Source: Candidatus Fermentibacter danicus (GTDB taxonomy: Bacteria; Fermentibacterota; Fermentibacteria; Fermentibacterales; Fermentibacteraceae). Taken from it: 37,972 nt of DNA. The notes beneath the pieces were generated by a model. The model was given only the letters and a program-made list of their open reading frames with translations, was not told the DNA's origin and ran no database searches. The stretch is from NCBI GenBank assembly GCA_001618605.1, contig LKHC01000132.1, positions 1-37,972 on the forward strand, written 5' to 3'. The position numbers were made by a program, and so were the translations under genes. Shown here one piece after another: positions 9,909-18,317 of this stretch (positions are counted from its first letter, which is position 1; each line of letters begins with the position of its first letter).

Positions 9909-10141
9909 AGGCGGGACTCCGGCCCTGATCCGGCAGCCGACCGAGGAAGAGCCTCCCCCGCCGGACCCCGTTCAGGCGTGTCGGGATCGAGGAGCGCGGG
10001 AGTCTGTTCCATCATCCGGCTGCGCTCTTCCGGGAATCACCGCGGGGAGCTCTCCGAACGACCCGCATGAAGGCGTCGGGGCCTTCGGGTAGTTCGCCGC
10101 ACAGGAGTCCCGCCTGTCGGGGCGACTCCGGGAGCTGAACC
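9909..10141. other. Intergenic stretch without a recognised gene
   Basis: Nothing coding is supported in these 233 bases. Just before the next gene, GGAGTC (10104-10109) can pair with GACTCC (10124-10129) across a 14-nt loop, ending at the edge of the GGGAG ribosome-binding site. It might modulate translation of the PAS/GAF protein, but this is speculative. Confidence 0.35.
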
Positions 10142-13100
10142 ATGAATACCGGCTGGAATTCCGACATAGCGACCAGATCGTGGGCTAGGTTCGTGTGGAA
10201 TCCCTCCGCCGGCGTCACCGAAGCTTCGGGCGACTGCATGAGACTTCTCGGCATCGAGGGCCGTTCCCTCGTGGAGAGTTCGGAACCTCTCCATCTGCTT
10301 CCCCAGGGCCTCTCGGCCTCTCTCATGTCGGGCACGCCGGAAACCCCCCTCATGACAGGGTACGGGAACCTGCTCTTCACCCTCGATCCCTCCGCCGGCG
10401 GGATCGTCGTGACGGTGTTCGAGTTCCTGGAGGGCGACCAGGCCGGGAGCCACTCGATGGTGGAGGATCTCGGCACCGGTGTCGTCGGTGTCGATCCGTC
10501 CGGCATCATACGCCTGTGGAACAGGGCCATGACGGGGATAATCCCCATCAAGTCCGAGGCCGCGATCGGCCGGTCCCTGGAATCGCTGGTCCCTGCTCCG
10601 GTCCTCTTCGCATGGAGCGGCGTGATGAGCGAGGTCGCCGACGGGAAGACCGTCAGGGCCGAGATAAGGCCGGGGGTCAGGAGGAGGGTCGAAGCCGTCT
10701 TCTCCCGGGGCGGACCCGGGATGATCGGCGTGTTCGTCGACACCTCGGACAGCTTCGAGGTCGAGCGGAGGCTGCGATCGGCCAGAAGAATGAACCAGAC
10801 ATACTTCCAGAGCATCTCCACGGGGCTCGTGATGCTGAGCCAGGATCTCAGGGTACTGGTTTCCAACAGGGCCTTCGGGAGGATCTTCGGCGTCCGTGAG
10901 GGACTCCCCGGGGTCGCCGTCTACGAGGTCCTTCCGGCCGAATGCTTCGCCTCCCTTGACCAGGCCGTGAGGCGGCTGCAGGCTGGCGAACCGGAGATCC
11001 CCCCCTCCACGGTCGCCTTCACCCTCCCCGGCGGCGGGAGTCGCGTAGTAGTTCAGACCTTCAAGCCGGTTCGCTCGGAGGAGGACGACAGCCTGCAGGT
11101 CGTCGGGATCTTCGAGGATTTCACGGACAGGTTCACCCTGTCCGAGACACTCGAGCGGAACACTGCGAGGAACGGCAGGATGATCCAGTTCATCGACCTG
11201 CTGAACCGCACCGAGCCCTCCGCCATACCCGGCATCGTCGTAAGCTCCGTGGCCAGGCTCTCCGGAGCGACCGCGGCGGCGCTGTTCAATCCGGACAGGC
11301 TCAGAACGAGCCGGCTGGCCGCATCCACCGGCGACTGGTCCTTCCAGCTTCCCGAGGATTTCATCGAGCTGAGGCTTCCCAGGGCGGCATGGAGCGGAAG
11401 CCCCGGCCTCTGCATCAGGCTGGACGAACTCCGGCCCGGGACTGTCTCCGAGGAATGCCTCGATGTCATTCCCATCGGCGCAGGGAATACGGACAGGGGG
11501 TTCCTGGTCCTCCTGTTCCCCACGATGGAGGAGGCGCAGGATTTCCTGGCCGAAGCCACCATGCTCTCGGCCCACATCTCTTCTTCGCTGGAGGCAGCGG
11601 TGCGCGCGTCGCAGATCGATCAGCTCGTCGCCTCCAGCGAGAGGGAGAAGCAGTTCTCCTCCGATCTGCTTGCAGGGATCGGAATCCCCGTAGCCGTTTT
11701 CGGGGAGGACTGGCGCGTCATCCACTGGAACAGGGAGATGGCGGATCTCACGGGCCTCGACTCCGATTCGGCGAAGAAGAGGTCCACCAGTGTCATCGAG
11801 ATGCTGTTCGGCCCCGTGGGCGGCATCTCCGAGGCCAGGAAGATGGCCGGCACCCAGTTTTCTCCGCCTACGACCTGGACCGTGAGGAGGCCCGACGGTT
11901 CGAAGACGGCCTGCTCATGGCGCCTCTTCCGCTCTGAGCGGTCCGACGGGGATTCGGCCGAGAACGTCTGCATCCTGAGCGGGATGAGGCTGGACGACGC
12001 TGCGGCAGGCCGGATGAAGGAGGGGCACTCGGAGAACACCCGCCTGCTTACCAGCGCCATATCCAGGCTCGCCTACTCATCCAGCCCCAGGCAGTTCGCT
12101 TCGGCGCTCGCGGATTTCACCGCAGCCGTCACCGGAGCGGCCGGCGTGACGGCTATCCTCCCGATGGGCGACGGAATCATGGAAGCCCGCTCGGGGAAGA
12201 CACGCGGCGAGAGGACGATGACCCTGTCGATCCCGGCTCCGGACGGACTTGCGGAACACTCCGCCAGGCTCGAGCTGACGGATGACGCCGCCCGCGGCAA
12301 TCTCGAACTGATCGGATATCTGGCCTCCGGCGCGCTCGCCGGCTCGCTGGCCTGCTCCCTCGGACGCGGGCTCATGGACTGGGGCGGACCCCCGCAGGAA
12401 ACCACGGTCTTCTTCACGGACGAGGCGGGGATGGTCACCTCGCCCGGCATCGTGGAGGGGATCTGGGTGGAGGGCGGAGTTCATGTGAGCAGGCTTGTGC
12501 CGCTGGGATCGGACGAGATTCGCGAAACCGCCAGGCAGGCGCGGCTCTTCGGGTACGGCTCCGTGGTCTTCGACGCAGGCAAATCCGGGAGGAGGGCCGT
12601 TCTGGTCGTAACTCCGCTCGAGATAGACGGCAGATCCCGGCTGATCTGGCATTCCGTCCCCACGGAGGAATCATCGGCATCTCCGGTATGGCTCCGGGCC
12701 GTCAGGGATCTGGCCGTCTGGCTCCCCGACAAGGCCCGCGACGCACGAGGAAAGCTGTCCACCATATCCCGGATGCTGGACCGGGACAATCCGGTGCGCC
12801 CGGTGCTGATGTCCCTGCTGCTGGACATGGCCTCCCTGGCAAGGGTCTCCAGGCTCCTTGGCTACATGGGCAGGGCCATTCTGTCCCGCCCGGCGGGCGT
12901 GCCCTCCGCCGACATTCTCGGCCTGCTCGTCCAGAAATGCATAGCAAAGGGCAGGAGGCCGCCGGATCTGGATCTGAGCAGCGAGCCCCCGGTCGTCAGG
13001 GTGGACGCCGGTCTGATCTCCGACATAATGGAGACGTGCATTTCGGTGGCCGGGCACGGGGCTACTCCGTCCATCCGCGTTGGGCGGCTTCCCGGACCCA

Positions 13101-13363
13101 TGGACGGAACGGGAGGGATAAGGCAGGGAAGCGGGGGACTGGCGGTTTTCGAGATCGGGTGGGAAAGGTCTCTCGAACCCAGGATGCCGCTCGATCAGGC
13201 AATGGAGCTGGCTGCATCCGGCTCGATCCCGCCCGCCGCGGAGCTGGAACTCCTGGCCATCGCACTTGAGCTTTCGGGTTGCATATTCGAGCTCGACGGA
13301 AACGAAATCAGGATCGTCACGCCGGCGGAAATGGAAGAGGAAACCCTGGCGCCGGAGGTCTGA
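10142..13363 (+). CDS. PAS/GAF multidomain sensor with degenerate histidine-kinase core
   Basis: This 1073-residue protein has no signal peptide or clear membrane segments. By eye the order is: an N-terminal PAS-like segment (1-95), PAS (about 104-210; VEDLGTGVVGVDPSGIIRLWN), PAS (about 219-335; FQSISTGLVMLSQDLRVLVSN), a GAF-like region (about 346-490), PAS (about 501-620; GIGIPVAVFGEDWRVIHWNRE) and a second GAF-like region (about 632-745). A further unassigned block and a C-terminal region laid out like a histidine kinase follow. In that core the usual H-D-x-R-N-P-L-T segment reads R866-D-A-R-G-K-L-S, so the phospho-accepting His appears replaced. The ATP-binding N-box asparagines appear replaced by Thr965 and Val969, and no glycine-rich G2 box is visible. 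It is probably a signalling scaffold or pseudokinase. No response regulator is adjacent. Confidence 0.75.
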   Translation: MNTGWNSDIATRSWARFVWNPSAGVTEASGDCMRLLGIEGRSLVESSEPLHLLPQGLSASLMSGTPETPLMTGYGNLLFTLDPSAGGIVVTVFEFLEGDQAGSHSMVEDLGTGVVGVDPSGIIRLWNRAMTGIIPIKSEAAIGRSLESLVPAPVLFAWSGVMSEVADGKTVRAEIRPGVRRRVEAVFSRGGPGMIGVFVDTSDSFEVERRLRSARRMNQTYFQSISTGLVMLSQDLRVLVSNRAFGRIFGVREGLPGVAVYEVLPAECFASLDQAVRRLQAGEPEIPPSTVAFTLPGGGSRVVVQTFKPVRSEEDDSLQVVGIFEDFTDRFTLSETLERNTARNGRMIQFIDLLNRTEPSAIPGIVVSSVARLSGATAAALFNPDRLRTSRLAASTGDWSFQLPEDFIELRLPRAAWSGSPGLCIRLDELRPGTVSEECLDVIPIGAGNTDRGFLVLLFPTMEEAQDFLAEATMLSAHISSSLEAAVRASQIDQLVASSEREKQFSSDLLAGIGIPVAVFGEDWRVIHWNREMADLTGLDSDSAKKRSTSVIEMLFGPVGGISEARKMAGTQFSPPTTWTVRRPDGSKTACSWRLFRSERSDGDSAENVCILSGMRLDDAAAGRMKEGHSENTRLLTSAISRLAYSSSPRQFASALADFTAAVTGAAGVTAILPMGDGIMEARSGKTRGERTMTLSIPAPDGLAEHSARLELTDDAARGNLELIGYLASGALAGSLACSLGRGLMDWGGPPQETTVFFTDEAGMVTSPGIVEGIWVEGGVHVSRLVPLGSDEIRETARQARLFGYGSVVFDAGKSGRRAVLVVTPLEIDGRSRLIWHSVPTEESSASPVWLRAVRDLAVWLPDKARDARGKLSTISRMLDRDNPVRPVLMSLLLDMASLARVSRLLGYMGRAILSRPAGVPSADILGLLVQKCIAKGRRPPDLDLSSEPPVVRVDAGLISDIMETCISVAGHGATPSIRVGRLPGPMDGTGGIRQGSGGLAVFEIGWERSLEPRMPLDQAMELAASGSIPPAAELELLAIALELSGCIFELDGNEIRIVTPAEMEEETLAPEV

Positions 13364-13419
13364 CGCATCCGTAGACCGATAATCCGGTCCGAACCGGCCG
13401 GCATCTGGAGGATTGCGCC

Positions 13420-15882
13420 TTGGACGGCTACGATTTCAGATCGATCGAAGACAGATGGAGGAGTTTCTGGGAGCAGGCCGGGCTGTATCGCACCGGCACC
13501 AGGCCCGGAGCCGAACCCTTCTACTGTCTGGACTTCTTCCCATATCCGTCCGGATCGGGGCTTTCGGTAGGTCACTGCAGGAACTACATCCCGACGGACG
13601 TGATCAGCCGGAAGAAGCGAATGTCCGGTTTCAACGTGCTGCATCCGATGGGATGGGATGCTTTCGGGCAGCCGGCCGAGGAGTACGCGATCAAGACCGG
13701 CGTGCATCCCAGCGTGGTGACCGCGGCGAACACGGACACCTACCGCAGGCAGATGAAGCTCATCGAGTGCAGCTACGACTGGGATCGCGAGATCAACTCC
13801 AGCTCTCCGGAGTACTACAGGTGGACGCAGGCGTTCTTCCTGCTCCTCTACGACCGCGGGCTGGCCTACATGGACGAGAGCGACCAGATGTGGTGCCCCT
13901 CCTGCAGGATCGTCCTGTCGAACGAGGAGTCCGCCGGCGGCGTCTGCTGGCGCTGCAGCGGTGAAGTGACGCGCAAACGCCTGCGCCAGTGGTTTTTCCG
14001 GATTACGGCCTACGCCGACAGACTTCTGGCCGATCTCGACGGCCTCGACTGGCCCGAGGGGATCAAGGCCATGCAGAGGAACTGGATCGGAAGGTCTGAG
14101 GGCGCCGAGGTCGACTTCGTGGTCGAGCTTCCCGCCGGGGGCACCTCCGTCCTACCGGTTTACACGACCAGGCTGGACACGATCTACGGGGCGACCTTCT
14201 GCGTGATAGCCCCGGAGCATCCGGATCTGGAGAGGTTCTGCACCCCGGACAGGCTCAAGTCCGTCAGGGACTACGCCGAGCTCGCCCGCTCCAGGACTGA
14301 TCGCGAGAGAACCCTCGCAGCCGAAAGGGATAAGACGGGGGTCTTCACCGGCGCGTCGGCCGTCAATCCGTTCAGCGGCGAACGCATCCCTGTCTGGGTT
14401 TCGGACTACGTCCTGGCCGGATACGGCACCGCGGCGATCATGGCCGTCCCCGCCCATGACGAGAGGGACCACGCCTTCGCGCGCAAGTTCGGGATACCCA
14501 TCCGCGAGGTCATCGCACCCGGTGGTGTGCCGCGGGGGGTCGAGGAGGCTGCCACGGTCGCCGATGGCATGCTGATGGACAGCGGTCCGTTCACCGGCCT
14601 CGATTCCGCGGCGGCACGGGAGGCCATGGCTTCCAGCGCCGAGGAGAAGGGCTACGGACGCAAGGCGATGCGGTACAGGATCCGCGACTGGCTGGTGAGC
14701 CGTCAGAGGTACTGGGGCGCCCCCGTCCCGATGATCCACTGCCCGGCCTGCGGCATCGTGCCCGACCGCGATCTCCCCGTGACCCTCCCGGACATGGAGA
14801 GCTACGAGCCCGACGAGACCGGACGCTCTCCCCTCGCCAGGGCGGACTCGTGGGTCCGCACGAAGTGCCCGGACTGCGGCGGGGATGCGCTGCGCGACAC
14901 CAACACGATGGCCGGGTTCGCCTGCTCGTCCTGGTACTTCCTGAGGTTCGCCTCGCCGAAATACGCCGATGGGCCCTTCGATCCCGAGGCCGTCAGGTAC
15001 TGGCTCCCGGTGGACCTCTACGTCGGCGGGGCCGAGCACGCCGTGATGCACCTGCTCTACGCGCGGTTCTGGACCAAGGTGATGTACGACGCCGGGATGG
15101 TGGATTTCCAGGAGCCGTTCAGGGTGCTGCTGAACCAGGGCATGCTCCTGGGGGCGGACCATCAGAAGATGTCGAAGTCCAGGGGGAACGTCGTCACGCC
15201 CGACGACATGGTTCAGAAGTACGGCGTGGACGCCCTGAGACTGTACATCCTGTTCATGGGGCCCTTCGAGGCGGAGCTGGAATGGAGCGAAGAGGGCATA
15301 GCCGGAACCTACCGGTTCCTCAGGCGGGTCTGGAACATCGTGGTGGAGACCCAGGCCGCTCCTCTCCTGCCCCGCGACGCCGACTTCGAGAAGGATCTGA
15401 AATACCAGCTCGCGCGCACGGTGCGGAAGGTGACCCAGGACATCGACACCTTCCAGTTCAACACCGGCGTCGCCGCGATGATGGAGTTCGTCAACTTCCT
15501 GGCCGCCAACCGCGAGGAGGCGGGGACATGCCTCCAGGTATGGCGGGAGGCGCTGCGTGACCTGCTGGTGATGATGGCTCCCATGACTCCGTTCATCTCC
15601 GAGGAGCTGGGCAGGCGATGCGGCTTCACCACCGGCGACGCCTCCATCCACACGATGCCCTGGCCGGAATGGGTCGAATCCGACCTCGTGCGGCAGAGTG
15701 TCGAGCTGGCCGTGCAGGTTGCGGGGAAGGTGCGCGCCAGGATTGACGTTCCGGTCGACGCCACGGAGGACGAGGTCCGGAGTGCGGCCCTCTCGCTGGA
15801 CAGAATAAGGGAGATCCTGGGCGGGGCCGAACCGAAGCGCGTTCTCGTCGTACCGGGCAGGCTCGTCAACATAATCCCGTGA
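13420..15882 (+). CDS. leuS: Leucyl-tRNA synthetase
   Basis: This is an 820-residue class I synthetase that charges tRNA-Leu with leucine. Length and domain order match bacterial LeuRS: Rossmann fold with the HIGH region (PYPSGSGLSVGH, residues 41-52), CP1 editing domain (TTRLDTIYGATFCVIAPEHP and VPAHDERDHAF), KMSKS at residues 583-587, then the helical anticodon-binding domain and C-terminal domain. The HIGH region reads SVGH rather than the common HVGH or HMGH; some bacterial LeuRS lineages are recalled to share this. The start is TTG at 13420, set by GGAGGA eight bases upstream and by agreement with the family's N-terminus. Its stop overlaps the GTG start of the following transporter gene. 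Confidence 0.97.
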   Translation: MDGYDFRSIEDRWRSFWEQAGLYRTGTRPGAEPFYCLDFFPYPSGSGLSVGHCRNYIPTDVISRKKRMSGFNVLHPMGWDAFGQPAEEYAIKTGVHPSVVTAANTDTYRRQMKLIECSYDWDREINSSSPEYYRWTQAFFLLLYDRGLAYMDESDQMWCPSCRIVLSNEESAGGVCWRCSGEVTRKRLRQWFFRITAYADRLLADLDGLDWPEGIKAMQRNWIGRSEGAEVDFVVELPAGGTSVLPVYTTRLDTIYGATFCVIAPEHPDLERFCTPDRLKSVRDYAELARSRTDRERTLAAERDKTGVFTGASAVNPFSGERIPVWVSDYVLAGYGTAAIMAVPAHDERDHAFARKFGIPIREVIAPGGVPRGVEEAATVADGMLMDSGPFTGLDSAAAREAMASSAEEKGYGRKAMRYRIRDWLVSRQRYWGAPVPMIHCPACGIVPDRDLPVTLPDMESYEPDETGRSPLARADSWVRTKCPDCGGDALRDTNTMAGFACSSWYFLRFASPKYADGPFDPEAVRYWLPVDLYVGGAEHAVMHLLYARFWTKVMYDAGMVDFQEPFRVLLNQGMLLGADHQKMSKSRGNVVTPDDMVQKYGVDALRLYILFMGPFEAELEWSEEGIAGTYRFLRRVWNIVVETQAAPLLPRDADFEKDLKYQLARTVRKVTQDIDTFQFNTGVAAMMEFVNFLAANREEAGTCLQVWREALRDLLVMMAPMTPFISEELGRRCGFTTGDASIHTMPWPEWVESDLVRQSVELAVQVAGKVRARIDVPVDATEDEVRSAALSLDRIREILGGAEPKRVLVVPGRLVNIIP

Positions 15883-16529
15883 CGCTCTCTCTCCCGGCGG
15901 GAACCGATCCGGGGAAGGACGCACGCCCGGCATCCTCGCCTTCGACGATCGCGGTCGTCTCCGCCTGCTATCTGGCGGCCCAGATGATGTCGGACATCGC
16001 GAGCCTGCGGATCGTCACACTCGCCGGGCTTTCCATGGACGCAGGCACGCTTGTCTATCCCCTTACCTTCACGCTGAGGGATCTGGTGCACAAGGCGGCG
16101 GGGAAGGCCGCAGCCCGGGCGCTCATCTTCACGGCGGCGGCGGTCAATGTTTTCATGGCGGGACTCTTCCGGCTGGTTTCCGTCATGCAGCCCGACCTGT
16201 CCGTGGGTCCGCAGGAGGGTTTCGGGCTGGTCCTGTCGCCGGTGTGGCGCATCGTTGCGGCGTCGATTCTCGCCGAGGTCATCTCGGAGCTGCTCGACAC
16301 CGAGGTCTATTCGCTGTGGGTGAAAAGGTTCGGCGAGGGTCGCCAGTGGATGAGGGTCCTCGCCAGCAACGCGGCCTCGATTCCGGTGGACAGCGTGATC
16401 TTCTGCCTGGCCGCCTTCACGGGCGTGCTGCCCGGGACGACGATCGCCGCCGTCATCCTGGCCAACATACTGATCAAGTTCGCCACGACCCTCATCTCCC
16501 TCCCCGCAATCTACCTCGTCCGCCCCTGA
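15879..16529 (+). CDS. VUT-family transporter (queuosine precursor transporter, YhhQ-like)
   Basis: This 216-residue inner-membrane protein has about six hydrophobic segments and belongs to the VUT/YhhQ family (PF02592). Family members import queuosine precursors such as preQ0 or preQ1 for tRNA modification. Diagnostic stretches are the early DIASLRIV, the TFTLRDLVHKAAG motif at the second membrane segment, and the conserved SELLDTEVYSLW plus SNAASIPVDSVIF region. The GTG start at 15879 overlaps the leuS stop (GTGA), so it is probably co-transcribed with leuS. Specificity for queuosine is from family knowledge; no queuosine biosynthesis gene is nearby. Confidence 0.88.
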   Translation: MTLSLPAGTDPGKDARPASSPSTIAVVSACYLAAQMMSDIASLRIVTLAGLSMDAGTLVYPLTFTLRDLVHKAAGKAAARALIFTAAAVNVFMAGLFRLVSVMQPDLSVGPQEGFGLVLSPVWRIVAASILAEVISELLDTEVYSLWVKRFGEGRQWMRVLASNAASIPVDSVIFCLAAFTGVLPGTTIAAVILANILIKFATTLISLPAIYLVRP

Positions 16530-16561
16530 TCAGATCGTTTTTAACATCTGGTCCAAATTCA
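16529..16561 (-). repeat. Copy A of a 32-33 bp intergenic repeat
   Basis: Read on the minus strand this copy contains TTTGGACC and AAAAACGATCTGAT, and is 30/33 identical to copy B in opposite orientation. It begins at the stop codon of the VUT transporter gene. Within the repeat, CAGAT and ATCTG form a short inverted repeat around a 10-nt A/T-rich centre. Confidence 0.8.
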
Positions 16562-16730
16562 TGTCATATTTTTGAACTGCCAGCCTCTATGCGGGTTGTG
16601 GACCGGCGATCCATGGCCCGAATGAGCCAGATTCATCGTTGGATAGACTAAAATCAGTTGGGAATTGATTACGGTCGCCGTGGAAAATGACAATTTATCT
16701 GTATAGATAAGGAAGGATATACCTTAGAGC
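16562..16730. other. AT-rich spacer between inverted repeat copies A and B
   Basis: These 169 bp have clearly lower GC than the surrounding genes and no reading frame worth reporting. Together with copies A and B they look like a small non-coding unit of about 235 bp with inverted ends. This could be a miniature mobile-element remnant or simply an upstream control region of the sigma54 regulator. No target-site duplication is evident. Confidence 0.4.
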
Positions 16731-16763
16731 TGAATTTGGTCCAGATTGTAAAAACGATCTGAT
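16731..16763 (+). repeat. Copy B of a 32-33 bp intergenic repeat
   Basis: It contains TTTGGTCC and AAAAACGATCTGAT, and lies 46 bp upstream of the sigma54-activator start codon. With copy A it forms an inverted pair around 169 bp. Copies C (22626-22657) and D (25510-25541) lie in the same orientation as this one. Confidence 0.8.
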
Positions 16764-16774
16764 TGTGACCCGGG

Positions 16775-16803
16775 TTGCACACCGGGCGCGTCTTTGTTAG
16801 CAT
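16775..16803 (+). promoter_or_regulatory. Candidate promoter giving a leaderless sigma54-activator mRNA
   Basis: TTGCAC (16775-16780) and TAGCAT (16798-16803) are spaced by 17 bp. The predicted transcription start falls at about 16809-16810, which is the ATG itself. That would explain why no ribosome-binding site is visible before this gene. Confidence 0.4.
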
Positions 16804-16808
16804 GAATC

Positions 16809-18146
16809 ATGACTAAGCGGGCGACAACCACCGAAGCCATCCTGGAGAGCATCTCCGACGGTGTGTTCACTGTCGACTCCGACTGGCGCATCACAACTTT
16901 CAACAGAGCCGCGGAGGAGATCACCGGCACTCCGAGGGAGGAGGCTGTCGGAAAGGTCTGCTCCGATGTCTTCCGATGCAGCATGTGTGAGACAGGCTGC
17001 GCCCTGAGGGAGACTCTGGCCAGTGGACGCCCCGTGATCGGGAGGACAGGCTTCATCATAGACGCCCACGGCGGAAGAGTGCCGATAAGCGTCTCCACCG
17101 CCGTTCTCCGCGACTCCCGAGGCAGGATAACGGGAGGAGCCGAGACCTTCCGCAACCTGAGCGAGATCGAGGCTCTCCGGAAAGAACTGAGAGGCAGGTG
17201 TGAGGCCGGGGATATCGTCAGCAGGAGCCCTCTGATGAAGAGAATCTTCGAGGTGCTCCCGGCTGTCGCCGCCAGCACGAGCACCGTGCTCGTCCAGGGC
17301 GAGACCGGTACCGGCAAGGAGCTGCTCGCGCGGACCATCCACTCCATGAGCCCGAGGAGTCAGGGGCCTTTCGTCGCCGTGAACTGCAGCGCCCTTCCCG
17401 ACACCCTTCTCGAGTCCGAGCTGTTCGGCTACAAGGCCGGGGCCTTCACCGGAGCCGGGAAGGACAAGCCCGGGCGCTTCGCGCTCGCGAGGGGAGGCAC
17501 CCTGTTCCTCGACGAGATAGGCGAACTCGCCCCACCCATGCAGGTGAAACTCCTTCGCTTCCTGCAGGATCGCCGCTTCGAGCCGCTGGGAGCCGTCAGA
17601 AGCGAGTCTTCCGACGCCCGGGTGATCACCGCCACGAACCGCGATCTCCACGCAGCCATGAAGGAGGGCGGCTTCAGGGAGGACCTCTACTACCGGGTGA
17701 ACGTGATGCGCATCGAGATGCCGCCGCTACGAAGGAGGCTGGAGGACGTCCCGATCCTCGTCGACTCCTTCATCGGTCATCTCAACAAGGTACAGGGCAG
17801 ATCCATCCGCGGCATCAGTCCGGAGGCGCTGTCGATCCTTATGGCCCATGACTGGCCCGGAAACGTCAGGGAACTGGAAAATGTCATCGAGAGAGCGTTC
17901 ATAGTCTGCAGCGGGGAAACCATCGGGATCGAAAGCCTCCCTCCGGAGCTGTCCGGCGGTACGATCCCGGCCAAGCGCCTCCGGGGCATGAGGGAGACCC
18001 GCAGGGAGACGGATGCAGCCGCCATCAGAGCAGCCTTCGCGAGACTGGGAGACCGCCCTTCCGCAGTTGCGAAGGATCTGGGCATTCATCGCAGCACACT
18101 CTACAGGATGATGAAGGCCCTGGGAATCGAGCGGAACGGAAGCTGA
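16809..18146 (+). CDS. Sigma54-dependent activator with cysteine-bearing PAS domain
   Basis: This is a 445-residue enhancer-binding protein that opens sigma54-RNA polymerase promoters. Residues 1-120 are a PAS domain with four closely spaced cysteines, C51, C57, C60 and C64 (CSDVFRCSMCETGC), suited to binding an Fe-S cluster or sensing redox state. The AAA+ domain follows: Walker A GETGTGKE (164-171), the sigma54-contacting GAFTGA loop (211-216), Walker B TLFLDEIGEL, and sensor motifs. A Fis-type helix-turn-helix ends the protein (PSAVAKDLGIHRSTLYRMMKALG). It lacks a receiver domain, so its signal is likely read directly by the PAS domain. Its position before a palindrome and a -24/-12 promoter makes the downstream ORP-like operon its evident target. 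The related D. vulgaris regulator DVU2106 controls the orp genes with sigma54 (recalled literature). Confidence 0.95.
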   Translation: MTKRATTTEAILESISDGVFTVDSDWRITTFNRAAEEITGTPREEAVGKVCSDVFRCSMCETGCALRETLASGRPVIGRTGFIIDAHGGRVPISVSTAVLRDSRGRITGGAETFRNLSEIEALRKELRGRCEAGDIVSRSPLMKRIFEVLPAVAASTSTVLVQGETGTGKELLARTIHSMSPRSQGPFVAVNCSALPDTLLESELFGYKAGAFTGAGKDKPGRFALARGGTLFLDEIGELAPPMQVKLLRFLQDRRFEPLGAVRSESSDARVITATNRDLHAAMKEGGFREDLYYRVNVMRIEMPPLRRRLEDVPILVDSFIGHLNKVQGRSIRGISPEALSILMAHDWPGNVRELENVIERAFIVCSGETIGIESLPPELSGGTIPAKRLRGMRETRRETDAAAIRAAFARLGDRPSAVAKDLGIHRSTLYRMMKALGIERNGS

Positions 18147-18164
18147 CCGGAACGCTGTAGCTCT

Positions 18165-18236
18165 ATTGCAACAGAATCTTCGTTATTGTTGCAATCTTGC
18201 GACAAACTCCGCTTCCACGATTCTGATGCAACATCA
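18165..18236 (+). promoter_or_regulatory. Candidate enhancer (upstream activator sites) for the sigma54 activator
   Basis: A perfect 9-bp inverted repeat, ATTGCAACA (18165-18173) and TGTTGCAAT (18187-18195), is separated by 13 bp. Related half-sites follow: TTGCGACA at 18197-18204 and TGATGCAACATCA at 18224-18236. They lie roughly 45-115 bp upstream of the -24/-12 promoter, the usual range for enhancer-binding activators. Confidence 0.7.
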
Positions 18237-18260
18237 TATTCCATTATTGTAGAATATGAT
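18233..18260. promoter_or_regulatory. Second inverted repeat upstream of the sigma54 promoter
   Basis: ATCATATTC (18233-18241) and GAATATGAT (18252-18260) are perfect 9-bp arms around 10 bp. The AT-rich site sits between the activator sites and the -24 box, where IHF-type bending proteins or a second regulator would bind. The binding protein is unknown. Confidence 0.5.
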
Positions 18261-18278
18261 ATATCTGGAAGCCTTCGC

Positions 18279-18294
18279 AGGCATGCGAATTGCT
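18279..18294 (+). promoter_or_regulatory. Sigma54 (-24/-12) promoter of the ORP-like operon
   Basis: AGGCATGCGAATTGCT matches the sigma54 consensus TGGCACG-N4-TTGCW with GG and GC elements at the required 12-bp distance; only two consensus bases differ. Transcription would start near 18305, about 13 nt before the ATG at 18318, with AGGAGG in between. Confidence 0.8.
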
Positions 18295-18317
18295 ATATCT
18301 ATTACAGGAGGTGGCGC

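Noticed and set aside
10037-11725. Minus-strand frame of 562 codons opposite the PAS/GAF gene
   Set aside because: It has shadow-like composition. The plus frame has recognisable PAS motifs and a proper ribosome-binding site.
14152-15933. Long minus-strand frame of 593 codons opposite leuS
   Set aside because: It is antisense to a clear leucyl-tRNA synthetase, is rich in Arg/Gly/His/Pro as shadow frames of GC-rich genes are, and has no recognisable domain.
16529-16763. Insertion sequence bounded by inverted repeats
   Set aside because: There is no transposase frame and no visible target duplication. It is kept only as a repeat pair and possible miniature element.
18265-18280. TGGAAGCCTTCGCA as a sigma54 promoter
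   Set aside because: The GG and GC elements are 10 bp apart rather than 12. The neighbouring site at 18279-18294 has correct spacing and a better match.
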